A stretch of DNA of 34,713 bases from an uncultured Aquiluna sp. (GTDB lineage: Bacteria > Actinomycetota > Actinomycetes > Actinomycetales > Microbacteriaceae): positions 1 to 34,713 of the forward strand of contig CAJXOD010000013.1 in NCBI GenBank assembly GCA_913057795.1. Reading direction: 5' to 3'. Below are positions 8,916-17,018 of this stretch, in pieces. The position numbers and the translations under genes were made by a program. Position 1 is the stretch's first letter. Every line of letters begins with the position of its first letter. The notes under the pieces were generated by a model. It was given only the letters and a program-made list of their open reading frames with translations, searched no databases and was not told where the DNA came from.

Positions 8916-8938
8916 AGGGACCTACCTCAATCGTGTTT

Positions 8939-9514
8939 TTAGGCCTGGAACGGGAAACCGAGCGCCTTGAGAAGCGCGCGACCCTCGTCGTCAGATTTTG
9001 CTGTCGTTACAACTGTGATGTCCATACCGCGGACGTGGTCAATCTTGTCGATGTCAATTTCGTGGAACATTGACTGCTCGGCTAGACCAAATGTGTAGTT
9101 TCCGTTGCCATCGAACTGCTTTGGCGAAAGTCCACGGAAGTCACGAATACGAGGAAGTGAAAGTGAAAGCAAGCGGTCTAGGAACTCCCACATGCGGTCG
9201 CCACGCAAAGTAACGTGGGCGCCAATTGGCTGACCCTCACGAAGCTTGAACTGCGCGATTGACTTCTTTGCAATGTTGACCTGAGGCTTCTGCCCAGTAA
9301 TCGCAATTAGGTCGCGAATCGCTCCCTCAATCAGCTTGCCGTCTCTGGCAGCTTGACCAACACCCATGTTTACAACGATCTTGGTCAGACCAGGAACCTG
9401 CATTGGGTTGGTGAAGGAGAACTCTTCGGTCAGAGTCTTCACGATCTCGGTGCGGTACTGAAGTTTTAGACGAGGAGTGGTCTCGGCGCCTGCTTTTTTA
9501 TATCCGGTTGCCAT
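8939..9514 (-). CDS. rplE: 50S ribosomal protein L5
   Basis: L5 binds 5S rRNA and contacts the P-site tRNA. The 191 residues include [42 protein letters not shown] and [23 protein letters not shown], all classic L5 stretches. The ATG overlaps the rplX stop by one base (TAATG). Confidence 0.99.
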   Translation of the reverse strand: MATGYKKAGAETTPRLKLQYRTEIVKTLTEEFSFTNPMQVPGLTKIVVNMGVGQAARDGKLIEGAIRDLIAITGQKPQVNIAKKSIAQFKLREGQPIGAHVTLRGDRMWEFLDRLLSLSLPRIRDFRGLSPKQFDGNGNYTFGLAEQSMFHEIDIDKIDHVRGMDITVVTTAKSDDEGRALLKALGFPFQA

Positions 9515-9864
9515 TAGAACTCCTTCCCACTCTTCTTAGCGATGCGAACCTTGGTGGTGACACCCTCTTTTGAAGTGGTTATCTTGAAGCCAACCTTGGA
9601 AGGCTTCTTGGTGCTTGGGTCTACCAAAGCCACGTTTGAGATGTGGATCGGAGCTTCCTGAGATTCGATTCCACCGGTCTTGCCACCACGCTCGGACTGA
9701 CCGATGCGGTTGTGCTTCTTGACCATGTTTACACCCTCAACGATGACCTTATTGGTCTCCTTGATGACCTTCAGAACTAGGCCCTGCTTGCCGCGGTAAC
9801 CACCGCGCTCTTGCTTGCCTCCAGTGATGACCTCAACGAGATCGCCTTTTTTAATTTTTGCCAT
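9514..9864 (-). CDS. rplX: 50S ribosomal protein L24
   Basis: L24 is an assembly initiator located near the exit tunnel. The 116 residues start with the KOW motif region ([27 protein letters not shown]) and contain [20 protein letters not shown] and [17 protein letters not shown]. It begins 3 bases after the rplN stop and overlaps rplE by one base. Confidence 0.98.
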   Translation of the reverse strand: MAKIKKGDLVEVITGGKQERGGYRGKQGLVLKVIKETNKVIVEGVNMVKKHNRIGQSERGGKTGGIESQEAPIHISNVALVDPSTKKPSKVGFKITTSKEGVTTKVRIAKKSGKEF

Positions 9865-9867
9865 AAT

Positions 9868-10236
9868 TTACACAACCTCCGGTGCTAGCGAGATGATCTT
9901 CATAAAACGCTTTTCACGAAGCTCGCGACCAATTGGCCCAAAAATACGGGTTCCACGAGGTTCGCCGTCAGCTTTGATGATGACCGCCGCGTTCTCGTCG
10001 AACTTCACATAAGAACCATCTGCACGCCTAGTTTCCTTGACGGTGCGAACGATAACCGCTCTTACGACTTCACCTTTTTTGACGTTTCCGCCTGGGATGG
10101 CGTCCTTGACTGAGGCGACGATAGTGTCACCAATACCCGCGTAACGACGGGTGGAACCACCCAGTACGCGAATTGTCAGGAGCTCCTTGGCGCCCGAGTT
10201 ATCGGCCACCTTGACCCTGGATTCTTGCTGTAGCAC
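9868..10236 (-). CDS. rplN: 50S ribosomal protein L14
   Basis: L14 lies at the subunit interface and is the first gene of the classical spc operon. The 122 residues match the family exactly in length: [38 protein letters not shown] and [20 protein letters not shown]. The start is GTG with AAGGAG seven bases upstream. An 8-bp hairpin (10257-10280) lies just upstream, at the S10/spc boundary. Confidence 0.99.
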   Translation of the reverse strand: MLQQESRVKVADNSGAKELLTIRVLGGSTRRYAGIGDTIVASVKDAIPGGNVKKGEVVRAVIVRTVKETRRADGSYVKFDENAAVIIKADGEPRGTRIFGPIGRELREKRFMKIISLAPEVV

Positions 10237-10256
10237 TTTTTTTCTCCTTGCTTAGT

Positions 10257-10280
10257 GAATAACGATTCCGACCGTTATTC
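10257..10280 (-). promoter_or_regulatory. Stem-loop at the S10/spc operon boundary
   Basis: A perfect 8-bp inverted repeat (GAATAACG / CGTTATTC) with an 8-nt loop fills much of the 54-nt rpsQ-rplN gap. It is AT-rich and no T-run follows on the minus strand, so it is a weak candidate for termination. Regulation, mRNA processing or 3'-end protection are more likely. Confidence 0.5.
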
Positions 10281-10290
10281 GCGGGGTGTG

Positions 10291-10704
10291 TTACTTAGCC
10301 TTTTCGAGGATCTCGACTAGGCGCCAGTTCTTTGTTGCCGAAATCGGGCGAGTCTCGTCAATTACCACGAGGTCACCAATGCCGGCGCTGTTTGTTTCGT
10401 CGTGTGCCTTGACCTTCTTGGACACGCGAAGCACCTTGCCGTAAAGCGGGTGCTTCTTGCGGTCTTCTAGCAAGACAACGATGGTCTTATCCATCTTGTC
10501 CGAAACTACGTAGCCCTGACGTGACTTGCGGTAGCCGCGGGTCACTTCCTTTACTACCTTCGGGGTCTTAGCTTTCTTTGGCTTAGACGCCTTAGGGGCC
10601 GCACTAGCCGCTGGCTTTACTGCTGCTTTCGCAGCAGGCTTTGCAGCAGCTTTGGTGGCTGGCTTAGCTGCAGCTTTCGCTGCTGGCTTGGTTTCTTCTG
10701 CCAT
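10291..10704 (-). CDS. rpsQ: 30S ribosomal protein S17 with Ala/Lys/Pro N-terminal tail
   Basis: The S17 core begins near residue 55 ([19 protein letters not shown]) and contains [22 protein letters not shown] and [21 protein letters not shown]. It is preceded by about 55 residues of AAAKPA / TKAAAKPA repeats, closely resembling the tail of L15 encoded 4 kb away, giving 137 residues rather than 80-95. S17 binds the 5' domain of 16S rRNA. The ATG has AGGAGG upstream, inside the rpmC 3' end, two bases after the rpmC stop. Confidence 0.97.
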   Translation of the reverse strand: MAEETKPAAKAAAKPATKAAAKPAAKAAVKPAASAAPKASKPKKAKTPKVVKEVTRGYRKSRQGYVVSDKMDKTIVVLLEDRKKHPLYGKVLRVSKKVKAHDETNSAGIGDLVVIDETRPISATKNWRLVEILEKAK

Positions 10705-10706
10705 TT

Positions 10707-11006
10707 TTATGCCTCCTCTGTCTTGGCTGCAGCCTCTTCAACGGCTGGCTTCTTCTTGGTAGCAGCCTTTGCAGGTGCTGGAACCGGAACCGCACGAATA
10801 CCCAGCTCACGCTCACGCATGATTGTGTAAATGCGAGAAACATCGCGCTTAACCGCTCTTACTCGACCATGGGCATCTAGCTGGCCGGTAGCCGACTGGA
10901 AGCGCAGGTTGAATAGCTCTTCCTTGGCCTTACGAAGCTCTTCTACCAGAACCGAAGATTCGATCTTGTCGAGATCCTGTGGGGATAGGTTTTTTGAACC
11001 AATCAT
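10707..11006 (-). CDS. rpmC: 50S ribosomal protein L29 with C-terminal extension
   Basis: The helical-hairpin core (residues 1-72) contains [24 protein letters not shown] and [18 protein letters not shown]. About 25 extra residues of Pro/Ala/Lys then Glu/Ala follow. L29 sits by the tunnel exit next to L23 and takes part in the docking site for nascent-chain factors. The ATG overlaps the rplP stop (TAATG). Confidence 0.97.
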   Translation of the reverse strand: MIGSKNLSPQDLDKIESSVLVEELRKAKEELFNLRFQSATGQLDAHGRVRAVKRDVSRIYTIMRERELGIRAVPVPAPAKAATKKKPAVEEAAAKTEEA

Positions 11007-11425
11007 TATGCGTCACCTTCTTCACGCTTGATGATGCGAGCCTTCAGCGGGAGCTTGTGGATCGCACGGGTTAGAGCCTCTTTGGCAATTTCGTCTGTTA
11101 CACCGCTCAGCTCAAAGAGCACGCGGCCGGGCTTCACGTTTACTACCCACCACTCAGGAGAACCCTTACCGGAACCCATTCGGGTTTCAGCTGGCTTCTT
11201 GGTTAGGGAGCGATCAGGGAACACGTTGATCCAGACTTTTCCACCACGCTTGATGTGGCGAGTCATAGCAATACGCGCTGCCTCAATCTGACGGTTGGTT
11301 AGGTATGCAGACGTTGTCGCCTGAATACCCCATTCACCGAACGAGACCTTAGTTCCACCTGTTGCATGGCCGCGACGTTTCGGGCTGTGCTGCTTACGGT
11401 GCTTAACTTTTCTAGGAATCAGCAT
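11006..11425 (-). CDS. rplP: 50S ribosomal protein L16
   Basis: L16 helps position the A-site tRNA. The 139 residues are typical: [43 protein letters not shown] and [25 protein letters not shown]. Both ends share TAATG junctions, with the rpsC stop upstream and the rpmC start downstream. Confidence 0.99.
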   Translation of the reverse strand: MLIPRKVKHRKQHSPKRRGHATGGTKVSFGEWGIQATTSAYLTNRQIEAARIAMTRHIKRGGKVWINVFPDRSLTKKPAETRMGSGKGSPEWWVVNVKPGRVLFELSGVTDEIAKEALTRAIHKLPLKARIIKREEGDA

Positions 11426-12186
11426 TATTTGGCTTCACTTCCTGCTGCTAGCGGAGCAGCGTCACCCTGACGAGGGCCACGACGGCCAGCACCAGGTGCA
11501 CCCTGGCGCGGACCACGCTGAGTAGCTTGCTGTGCAGCAAGCTCACGTGCGGTCATGTCGCCCTTGTAGATCCAGACCTTTACACCGATTCGACCGAATG
11601 TGGTCTTGGCCTCGTAGAAGCCATAGTCGATGTTTGAACGAAGAGTATGTAGTGGTACTCGACCTTCGCGGTAGAACTCACTACGAGACATTTCTGCCCC
11701 GCCCAAGCGGCCAGAACACTGGATTCTGATGCCCTTGGCACCGGAACGGAGTGCTCCTTGAATTCCCTTACGCATTGCACGACGGAAGGCAACACGAGCA
11801 GCTAGTTGCTCTGCAACGCCCTGCGCGACAAGCTGTGCGTCAGATTCTGGGTTCTTAACCTCGAGGATGTTTAGCAAAACCTGCTTGCTAGTTAGCTTCT
11901 CGAGCTCGGTGCGAAGAGTTTCTGCCTCTGCGCCACGACGGCCGATTACCAAACCTGGACGAGCTGCGAAGATGTCAACGCGGACTCGGTCACGGGTGCG
12001 CTCTAGCTCGATGCGGCTGATGCCGGCACGATCCAGCTTGTCCTGAAGGTATGCACGGATCTTGACGTCCTCGACCACGTAGTCGGCGTAGCGCTGACCC
12101 TTCTTGGTGGAGTCCGCGAACCAGCGTGAGCGGTGCTCGGTGGTGATTCCCAGGCGGAAGCCGTAGGGATTGACTTTTTGACCCAT
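11425..12186 (-). CDS. rpsC: 30S ribosomal protein S3
   Basis: S3 forms the mRNA entry pore and has helicase-related function. The 253 residues begin [20 protein letters not shown], and the KH domain contains [20 protein letters not shown]. The C-terminal domain has [31 protein letters not shown] and VKVWIYKGD. The last 35-40 residues are Gly/Arg/Ala-rich and unstructured, as in other actinobacteria. It lies two bases after rplV. Confidence 0.99.
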   Translation of the reverse strand: MGQKVNPYGFRLGITTEHRSRWFADSTKKGQRYADYVVEDVKIRAYLQDKLDRAGISRIELERTRDRVRVDIFAARPGLVIGRRGAEAETLRTELEKLTSKQVLLNILEVKNPESDAQLVAQGVAEQLAARVAFRRAMRKGIQGALRSGAKGIRIQCSGRLGGAEMSRSEFYREGRVPLHTLRSNIDYGFYEAKTTFGRIGVKVWIYKGDMTARELAAQQATQRGPRQGAPGAGRRGPRQGDAAPLAAGSEAK

Positions 12187-12188
12187 GA

Positions 12189-12560
12189 CTACTTACCTGC
12201 CTTTGCAAACTCGTCTGGAGTAGATACAACCACTGTGATGTGGCTGGTGCGCTTGTTGATTCGGAATGCTCGGCCCTGGGCACGAGGACGGAACCTTTTC
12301 AGGGTCACTCCCTCGTCGACAAAAGCCTTGGAGATGATTAGGTCATCAACATCCACAATTGCGCCGGCGGCCTCGCCCTTTACTTGGGCGTTGGCGACTG
12401 CTGAGGCGACTAACTTGTAGATCGGCTCAGATGCTGATTGTGGAGCAAACTTCAAAATACCCAATGCCTCGGTGGCTTGCTTGCCACGAATCAGGTTGAC
12501 TACACGTCTGGCCTTCATTGGGGTCACGCGGATGTTACGCAGCTTGGCGATCGCTTCCAT
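12189..12560 (-). CDS. rplV: 50S ribosomal protein L22
   Basis: L22 lines the nascent peptide tunnel. The 123 residues include [45 protein letters not shown] and the tunnel hairpin end [23 protein letters not shown]. The usual hairpin residues are present, with no visible macrolide-type deletion. ATG is preceded by AAGGAA. There is a 31-nt gap after rpsS. Confidence 0.98.
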   Translation of the reverse strand: MEAIAKLRNIRVTPMKARRVVNLIRGKQATEALGILKFAPQSASEPIYKLVASAVANAQVKGEAAGAIVDVDDLIISKAFVDEGVTLKRFRPRAQGRAFRINKRTSHITVVVSTPDEFAKAGK

Positions 12561-12591
12561 CGTTATTCCTTCTTTTCCTAGGCGCCCCGGC

Positions 12592-12873
12592 TTAGCCGCG
12601 GCGACCCTTCTTGTCGTCCTTCACGTGACCACGGAAGGTTCGGGTAGGTGCAAATTCTCCAAGCTTGTGCCCAACCATGTTCTCGGTTACGAAAACTGGA
12701 ATGTGCTTGCGGCCATCGTGGACGGCAATGGTGTGTCCCAGCATTGCTGGAACAATCATTGAGCGACGTGACCAAGTCTTGATTACGTTCTTGCTGGAAG
12801 CCTCGTTCTGAACTCGCACCTTTTTCATTAGGTGCTCGTCTACGAAGGGGCCCTTCTTCAAACTTCTTGGCAT
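12592..12873 (-). CDS. rpsS: 30S ribosomal protein S19
   Basis: S19 sits in the 30S head with S13. The 93 residues are standard: [43 protein letters not shown] and [21 protein letters not shown]. It is 11 bases downstream of rplB. Confidence 0.99.
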   Translation of the reverse strand: MPRSLKKGPFVDEHLMKKVRVQNEASSKNVIKTWSRRSMIVPAMLGHTIAVHDGRKHIPVFVTENMVGHKLGEFAPTRTFRGHVKDDKKGRRG

Positions 12874-12884
12874 CTAAAGATCTC

Positions 12885-13718
12885 CTACTTCTTGCCGGCG
12901 TAACGACGACGAACGATTTGCTTGTCTGATGGAAGGTTTGGCTTACGTGTGCGGCCCTCTTTTTGGCCCCAAGGTGTAACTGGGTGACGTCCACCGGAAG
13001 TCTTACCCTCACCACCACCGTGTGGGTGATCCACTGGGTTCATGGCAACACCACGAACTGTTGGGCGAACACCCTTCCAGCGCTTACGTCCTGCCTTACC
13101 CCAGTTGATGTTTGACTGCTCGGCGTTGCCGACCTCACCAATGGTTGCCCGGCAGCGTGAATCAACGTTGCGGATTTCACCGGATGGCAATCTCAGCTGA
13201 GCGTTGTCGCCTTCCTTGGCAACCAATCGAACCGAAGCACCCGCTGAACGAGCCATCTTGGCTCCTCCGCCTGGCTTTAGCTCAATAGCGTGGATAACAG
13301 TTCCCACTGGGATGTTCTTGAGAGGCAAGTTGTTGCCCGGCTTGATGTCGGCCTGTGCGCCCTGCTCGATGGCATCGCCCTGGTTTAGCTTGTTAGGAGC
13401 AATGATGTAACGCTTGGTGCCATCGATGTAGTGCAACAACGCAATGCGAGCGGTGCGGTTCGGGTCATACTCAATGTGAGCAACCTTGGCCGGTACACCG
13501 TCTTTGTCATGACGACGGAAGTCGATAACGCGGTACTGACGCTTGTGTCCGCCACCGATGTGGCGAGTGGTGATGCGACCGTTTGAGTTACGTCCACCAG
13601 TCTTAGGAAGAGGTCGCAAAAGCGACTTCTCTGGAGTGGAGCGAGTCAGCTCAGCAAAGTCTGCAACTGATGAGCCGCGGCGACCAGGAGTCGTTGGCTT
13701 GTACTTACGAATGCCCAT
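12885..13718 (-). CDS. rplB: 50S ribosomal protein L2
   Basis: L2 is needed for subunit association and peptidyl transferase function. The 277 residues start [21 protein letters not shown]. They contain [20 protein letters not shown], the RNA-binding core, and the C-terminal [29 protein letters not shown], which includes the functionally important His of the DHPHGGG loop. Length is normal. Confidence 0.99.
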   Translation of the reverse strand: MGIRKYKPTTPGRRGSSVADFAELTRSTPEKSLLRPLPKTGGRNSNGRITTRHIGGGHKRQYRVIDFRRHDKDGVPAKVAHIEYDPNRTARIALLHYIDGTKRYIIAPNKLNQGDAIEQGAQADIKPGNNLPLKNIPVGTVIHAIELKPGGGAKMARSAGASVRLVAKEGDNAQLRLPSGEIRNVDSRCRATIGEVGNAEQSNINWGKAGRKRWKGVRPTVRGVAMNPVDHPHGGGEGKTSGGRHPVTPWGQKEGRTRKPNLPSDKQIVRRRYAGKK

Positions 13719-13729
13719 GAGTTATCCCC

Positions 13730-14029
13730 TTAACCGATGTAGGTAAAGATGTCGATGGAACCCGACTTCAAGGAGACAATGGCGCGCTTGGTGTCCTTGC
13801 GCTTACCCATGCCGAAGCGAGTTTTGCGGGTCTTGCCCACGCGGTTTAGTGTGTTGATTGAATCAACCTTCACACTAAAAATTTCCTCAATGGCCTGCTT
13901 GATCTCGGTCTTGTTAGAGCGAGTGTCGACCTCGAAGGTGTACTTACCCTCATCAATTAGCGCATAAGACTTCTCCGAAATGATCGGCTTAATGATTATG
14001 TCGCGCGGGTTTTTCTTGATGTCGGTCAT
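13730..14029 (-). CDS. rplW: 50S ribosomal protein L23
   Basis: L23 is at the tunnel exit and is the docking protein for trigger factor and SRP. The 99 residues contain [49 protein letters not shown] and [13 protein letters not shown]. It lies between rplD (2 bases) and rplB (11 bases). Confidence 0.98.
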   Translation of the reverse strand: MTDIKKNPRDIIIKPIISEKSYALIDEGKYTFEVDTRSNKTEIKQAIEEIFSVKVDSINTLNRVGKTRKTRFGMGKRKDTKRAIVSLKSGSIDIFTYIG

Positions 14030-14031
14030 GT

Positions 14032-14685
14032 TTATGCCTCCTCGATAACATCTGAAACAACAACGGCGGATTCAACGAACGATGCCATTGCGGCCGCAGT
14101 GAAAACGAGGTCCTCGGCGTGCAGGACGTCATACGCATTCAGCTGATCAGCTGGAATAACGTGAACGGACGGCAAGTTTCGAAGTGACTTGTAGGAAAGC
14201 TCGTCCTCACGACTCAAAACAACCAAGATGTTTCTCGAGGTTGCAACCTGAGCTAGGAAGCTAGCAGCTGCCTTGGTCGAAGGAGCATCGCCAATCGCAA
14301 ACTGGTCAATAACGTGAATGCGACCATTTCTTGCGCGGTCTGAAAGCGCTCCACGAAGGGCTGCGGCAATCATCTTTTTAGGGGTGCGCTGTGAGTAGTC
14401 ACGAGGCTTTGGACCGTGAATAATTCCACCACCGCGGTGCTGAGGCATACGGATCGATCCCTGACGGGCGCGACCGGTTCCCTTTTGCTTGAACGGCTTA
14501 CGTCCAGAACCAGAGACCTCGCCACGACGAAGTGTCGACTGTGTTCCCTGGCGAGCGGCTGCAAGCTGGGCAACAACTACCTGGTGAATCAGTGGAACAT
14601 TGGTCTGAACATCAAATATTGATCCAGGAAGGTCCACAGAACCGGACTTCTTACCCTTTACGTCAATTAGGTCAACTGTAGGCAT
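14032..14685 (-). CDS. rplD: 50S ribosomal protein L4
   Basis: L4 lines the exit tunnel and in gamma-proteobacteria represses the S10 operon. The 217 residues include [38 protein letters not shown] (the tunnel loop, at about 47-84) and [26 protein letters not shown]. The ATG overlaps the rplC stop by one base (TAATG). Confidence 0.98.
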   Translation of the reverse strand: MPTVDLIDVKGKKSGSVDLPGSIFDVQTNVPLIHQVVVAQLAAARQGTQSTLRRGEVSGSGRKPFKQKGTGRARQGSIRMPQHRGGGIIHGPKPRDYSQRTPKKMIAAALRGALSDRARNGRIHVIDQFAIGDAPSTKAAASFLAQVATSRNILVVLSREDELSYKSLRNLPSVHVIPADQLNAYDVLHAEDLVFTAAAMASFVESAVVVSDVIEEA

Positions 14686-15341
14686 TAGTCAGTCTCCTTT
14701 ACTGCGTTACGAACGAATACCAACTGGCCCTTAGGACCTGGTACTGCACCCTTTATCAACAGCAGACCCTTTTCAAGGTCAACGCCGTGGAGAGTGAGGT
14801 TCAATGTGGTTACTCGATCTGTTCCCATACGTCCAGGCATCTTCTTGCCCTTAAGAACTCGGGATGGAGTAGTACCGGCTCCAACGGAACCAGGCTTACG
14901 GTGATTCTTGTGCGCACCGTGGCTGGCGTGGATACCGGAGAAGCCGTGACGCTTCATAACACCGGCAAAACCTTTACCTTTGCTGGTTCCAACAACGTCC
15001 AGCTTCGAACCAACTTCAAAGATGTCAACGCCGATGGACTGGCCGACGGTGTAGGTGTCAGTGTCAGCTGTTCGGATCTCGGCTAGGAAGCGACGAGGAG
15101 TTGAACCGGCCTTGGCGAAGTGGCCAGTCGTAGGCTTATCTACTTTGCGAGGTTCGATTGCGCCGTACGCAAGCTGAATTGCTGCGTAGCCGTCTTTTTC
15201 TAAATTCTTGATTTGAGTGATGACGTTCTCGCCAGCCTCAACGACCGTGATCGGAACAAGCTTGTTGTCCGCGTCCCAGCCCTGTGTCATGCCAAGCTTC
15301 TTGCCCAGCAGTCCCTTTACGGTTCTAGTATTTACAGTCAT
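14685..15341 (-). CDS. rplC: 50S ribosomal protein L3
   Basis: L3 is an early assembly protein close to the peptidyl transferase centre. I start it at the ATG at 15341 ([20 protein letters not shown], 218 residues). A longer open frame begins at 15377, but it would overlap rpsJ, whereas the chosen ATG has AAGGA about eight bases upstream and lies 10 bases after the rpsJ stop. Diagnostic stretches are [32 protein letters not shown] and [15 protein letters not shown]. Confidence 0.98.
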   Translation of the reverse strand: MTVNTRTVKGLLGKKLGMTQGWDADNKLVPITVVEAGENVITQIKNLEKDGYAAIQLAYGAIEPRKVDKPTTGHFAKAGSTPRRFLAEIRTADTDTYTVGQSIGVDIFEVGSKLDVVGTSKGKGFAGVMKRHGFSGIHASHGAHKNHRKPGSVGAGTTPSRVLKGKKMPGRMGTDRVTTLNLTLHGVDLEKGLLLIKGAVPGPKGQLVFVRNAVKETD

Positions 15342-15351
15342 TTCGCAATCC

Positions 15352-15660
15352 TTAGAGCTTGATCTCGATGTTGACATCTGCTGGGAGGTCCAGGCGCATC
15401 AGCGAATCGACCGCTTTAGGAGTCGGGTCGATGATGTCAATGAGACGCTTGTGGGTACGCATCTCAAAGTGCTCACGGCTGTCCTTGTACTTGTGAGGCG
15501 ATTGGATAACCGTCACAATGTTTTTCTCGGTAGGAAGTGGTACTGGACCAACTACCTTGGCTCCGGCGCGTATGACTGTGTCGACGATTTTGCTCGCCGA
15601 CGCGTCGATGACCTCGTGGTCATACGACTTGAGTCGAATGCGGATCTTGTTAGCCGCCAT
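15352..15660 (-). CDS. rpsJ: 30S ribosomal protein S10
   Basis: S10 lies in the 30S head and is shared with the NusB antitermination complex. The 102 residues are canonical: [66 protein letters not shown]. The ATG has GGAAGG eight bases upstream. It is the first gene of the S10 operon. A 6-bp hairpin ends 23 bases before the start, and a 401-nt region precedes it. Confidence 0.99.
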   Translation of the reverse strand: MAANKIRIRLKSYDHEVIDASASKIVDTVIRAGAKVVGPVPLPTEKNIVTVIQSPHKYKDSREHFEMRTHKRLIDIIDPTPKAVDSLMRLDLPADVNIEIKL

Positions 15661-15682
15661 GATGACTGCCTTCCGTATCTAG

Positions 15683-15698
15683 GTGACCTATCGGTCAC
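15683..15698 (-). promoter_or_regulatory. Hairpin in the rpsJ leader
   Basis: A perfect 6-bp inverted repeat (GTGACC / GGTCAC) with a 4-nt TATC loop lies 22 bases upstream of the rpsJ ATG. It could regulate S10 translation or be a DNA operator; there is no direct evidence for either. Confidence 0.4.
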
Positions 15699-15770
15699 AG
15701 AGTTTTACAGCCAATTCATCTGCGAGAACGCAAACTTCATTGCTGCCGTGATGCTGATGCACTGTTTTTA

Positions 15771-15793
15771 TGTCAACGCCCTATCACTAGGGC
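15771..15793 (-). promoter_or_regulatory. TTGACA box abutting a 6-bp dyad (candidate S10 promoter/operator)
   Basis: On the minus strand a perfect dyad (GCCCTA / TAGGGC, 4-nt spacer, 15778-15793) is followed after one base by an exact TTGACA (15771-15776). The hexamer at 17 bases is CATCAC, which is not a -10 box. This is therefore either a weak activator-dependent promoter or a coincidental match. Position upstream of rpsJ makes it worth keeping. Confidence 0.3.
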
Positions 15794-16020
15794 TCTGTCC
15801 AAGAAAGTCGGTCTCTGTTCTCGCGATAAAACTCGCGATAAACCGAGGAGAAGATCTCAGATAAGTTTTTTTGGCTCTTAGCTGCGGAAGGCCCAGTTTC
15901 CTGTGCACAAATCCGGCAGTGGTTCACGCACAAGGCGCAAATACTCACGAACTCGTCAATCTTGCCACAGTTCAGGGGGTCGGTGCAAGTTAAATCGCCT
16001 AAAGAATTACCGAAACCCAA
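15787..16020 (-). CDS. Doubtful small Cys-rich ORF
   Basis: A 77-codon frame opens with TTG and has six cysteines, including the cluster CALCVNHCRIC at about residues 28-38. The Cys spacing loosely recalls four-helix-bundle copper-binding (DUF326-type) proteins, but the rest does not match, and the C-terminal half is charged (VYREFYRENRDR). There is no ribosome-binding site or leaderless -10 box at the start. The tandem DNA repeat encodes YREFYRE. It may be non-coding leader sequence or a gene remnant. I do not recognise it. Confidence 0.2.
   Translation of the reverse strand: MGFGNSLGDLTCTDPLNCGKIDEFVSICALCVNHCRICAQETGPSAAKSQKNLSEIFSSVYREFYRENRDRLSWTEP
15820..15842. repeat. Tandem direct repeat with palindromic cores
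   Basis: The 11-bp unit CTCGCGATAAA occurs twice at 12-bp spacing, and each copy contains the palindrome TCGCGA. It lies in the untranslated region upstream of the S10 operon. Tandem palindromes near one helical turn apart can be regulator sites; no known regulator is identified. Confidence 0.5.
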
Positions 16021-16061
16021 TGCGGAGATGTTTAGTGAGGTAAAACTGACTTTCGGTTGAT

Positions 16062-16937
16062 CTATCTGGGTTTCAGGTTGATGTTTGGCAGATCAGGTGC
16101 CGGTATCCAGCCGCCCACATTGTCCTCAAATGACCCGAACCTAGCCTCTCGCTTGTTCCACTGCGATCGGGCCGTTGCGATGTCCTCATGTGTGCGCCCA
16201 ATAAAGTTCCACCACATCAAAATTTTCTCTTGCAACGGCTCTCCGCCCAAAAGCATCATCGTGGCGGCTTTTGAAACAATAACCTCGAGCTCAGACTCGC
16301 CAACTTCGAAGTAGTGAAGCGATGAGGTCTCCATCCCTTGACCGGCGACAACCACTTCCCCCGCTACCAACATCAACCCATGCTCCATTCCCGCATCCAC
16401 GGGAATCTTGTGCGTGCCTGGTTCAAGCACTAGCTCGACGCCCAACAATGGAGTAAATGTTTTTGCCATGGAGGCATGGCCCATGAACTCGCCAACTAAG
16501 ACTGTTGCCCTAAGGCCCTGCATCTCAAGACGGGGCAGTTGCTCAATGTGTTCAAAGAATGGATCTATGTCTAAGGACTGCTTCGGAAGAGCAACCCAGA
16601 GCTGAACTCCGTGAAACCATTTTGCGCCCTCCATAGACAACTCGCTGTGAGAAATACCCTTGCCTGCGGTCATCAAGTTCACCTGACCCGGTGTAATCAG
16701 CTGAACTGAGCCGACGCTGTCGCGGTGCTCGATACGCCCCTCAAATAGCCAGGTTACTGTTTGCAATCCAGAGTGTGGGTGGGCAGCAACGACCATTGGT
16801 TTGGTTTGCTCGGTTGGGCCAAAGTGATCTATGAAACACCAGGCCCCGATGGTCTTGAGCCTTGCGTGCGGAATGGTCCTGCTGATTTCAATGCTGGTGC
16901 GCGTGGTGAGCTTCACTCGGCGAGGTTCTATGCGCAT
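16062..16937 (-). CDS. Pirin family protein
   Basis: This is a cupin-fold, metal-binding protein of the pirin family; bacterial members include quercetinase-like enzymes and redox-linked regulators. Of the 291 residues, His53 and His55 (AAHPHSGLQTVTWLFEG), His97 and Glu99 (GKGISHSELS) are the expected metal ligands. The N-terminal cupin is well conserved; the second (about 165-270) is more divergent and has no ligand set. A TAGGCT box ends six bases before the ATG and no ribosome-binding site fits, so the mRNA is probably leaderless. It is placed between tuf and rpsJ, after the tuf terminator. The substrate is unknown. Confidence 0.9.
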   Translation of the reverse strand: MRIEPRRVKLTTRTSIEISRTIPHARLKTIGAWCFIDHFGPTEQTKPMVVAAHPHSGLQTVTWLFEGRIEHRDSVGSVQLITPGQVNLMTAGKGISHSELSMEGAKWFHGVQLWVALPKQSLDIDPFFEHIEQLPRLEMQGLRATVLVGEFMGHASMAKTFTPLLGVELVLEPGTHKIPVDAGMEHGLMLVAGEVVVAGQGMETSSLHYFEVGESELEVIVSKAATMMLLGGEPLQEKILMWWNFIGRTHEDIATARSQWNKREARFGSFEDNVGGWIPAPDLPNINLKPR

Positions 16938-16943
16938 CCACCA

Positions 16944-16949
16944 AGCCTA
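16944..16949 (-). promoter_or_regulatory. -10 box of the pirin gene (leaderless)
   Basis: TAGGCT (TANNNT) on the minus strand ends 6 bases before the ATG, so transcription would begin at or next to the start codon. There is no recognisable -35 box. The same hexamer precedes tadA and ftsE. Confidence 0.5.
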
Positions 16950-16972
16950 AGCACTTTCTGATCTCGTTAACC

Positions 16973-17004
16973 ACAAAACCCCCCGGTTTCCCGAGGGGTT
17001 TTGT
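16973..17004 (-). terminator. Terminator after tuf
   Basis: A perfect 10-bp inverted repeat (ACAAAACCCC / GGGGTTTTGT, 12-nt loop containing GGTTTCC) lies 14 bases after the tuf stop. On the minus strand the second arm ends in TTTTGT, so it can act as a rho-independent terminator of the str operon. It separates tuf from the pirin promoter. Confidence 0.8.
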
Positions 17005-17018
17005 AAGAGTTTCTTTTA

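Larger units (their letters stand above)
15661..16061 (-). other. 401-nt region upstream of the S10 operon
   Basis: This gap between the pirin stop and rpsJ presumably holds the main S10 promoter and leader. It contains two perfect 6-bp dyads, an exact TTGACA, a tandem 11-bp repeat and a doubtful Cys-rich ORF, listed separately. I find no convincing TANNNT -10 box at the right distance from the TTGACA, so the transcription start cannot be placed from sequence alone. Confidence 0.6.

Noticed and set aside
15342-15377. Upstream start for rplC
   Set aside because: It would overlap rpsJ and add 12 non-homologous residues; the internal ATG has a good ribosome-binding site.
15722-15824. 8-bp inverted repeat GCGAGAAC / GTTCTCGC 87 bases apart in the S10 leader
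   Set aside because: About one such match is expected by chance in 400 bases, and the loop is too long to be meaningful on its own.
15217-15864. 215-codon plus-strand open frame over rplC, rpsJ and the S10 leader
   Set aside because: It is antisense to two certain ribosomal genes, with no family features and no start signal; a shadow frame.
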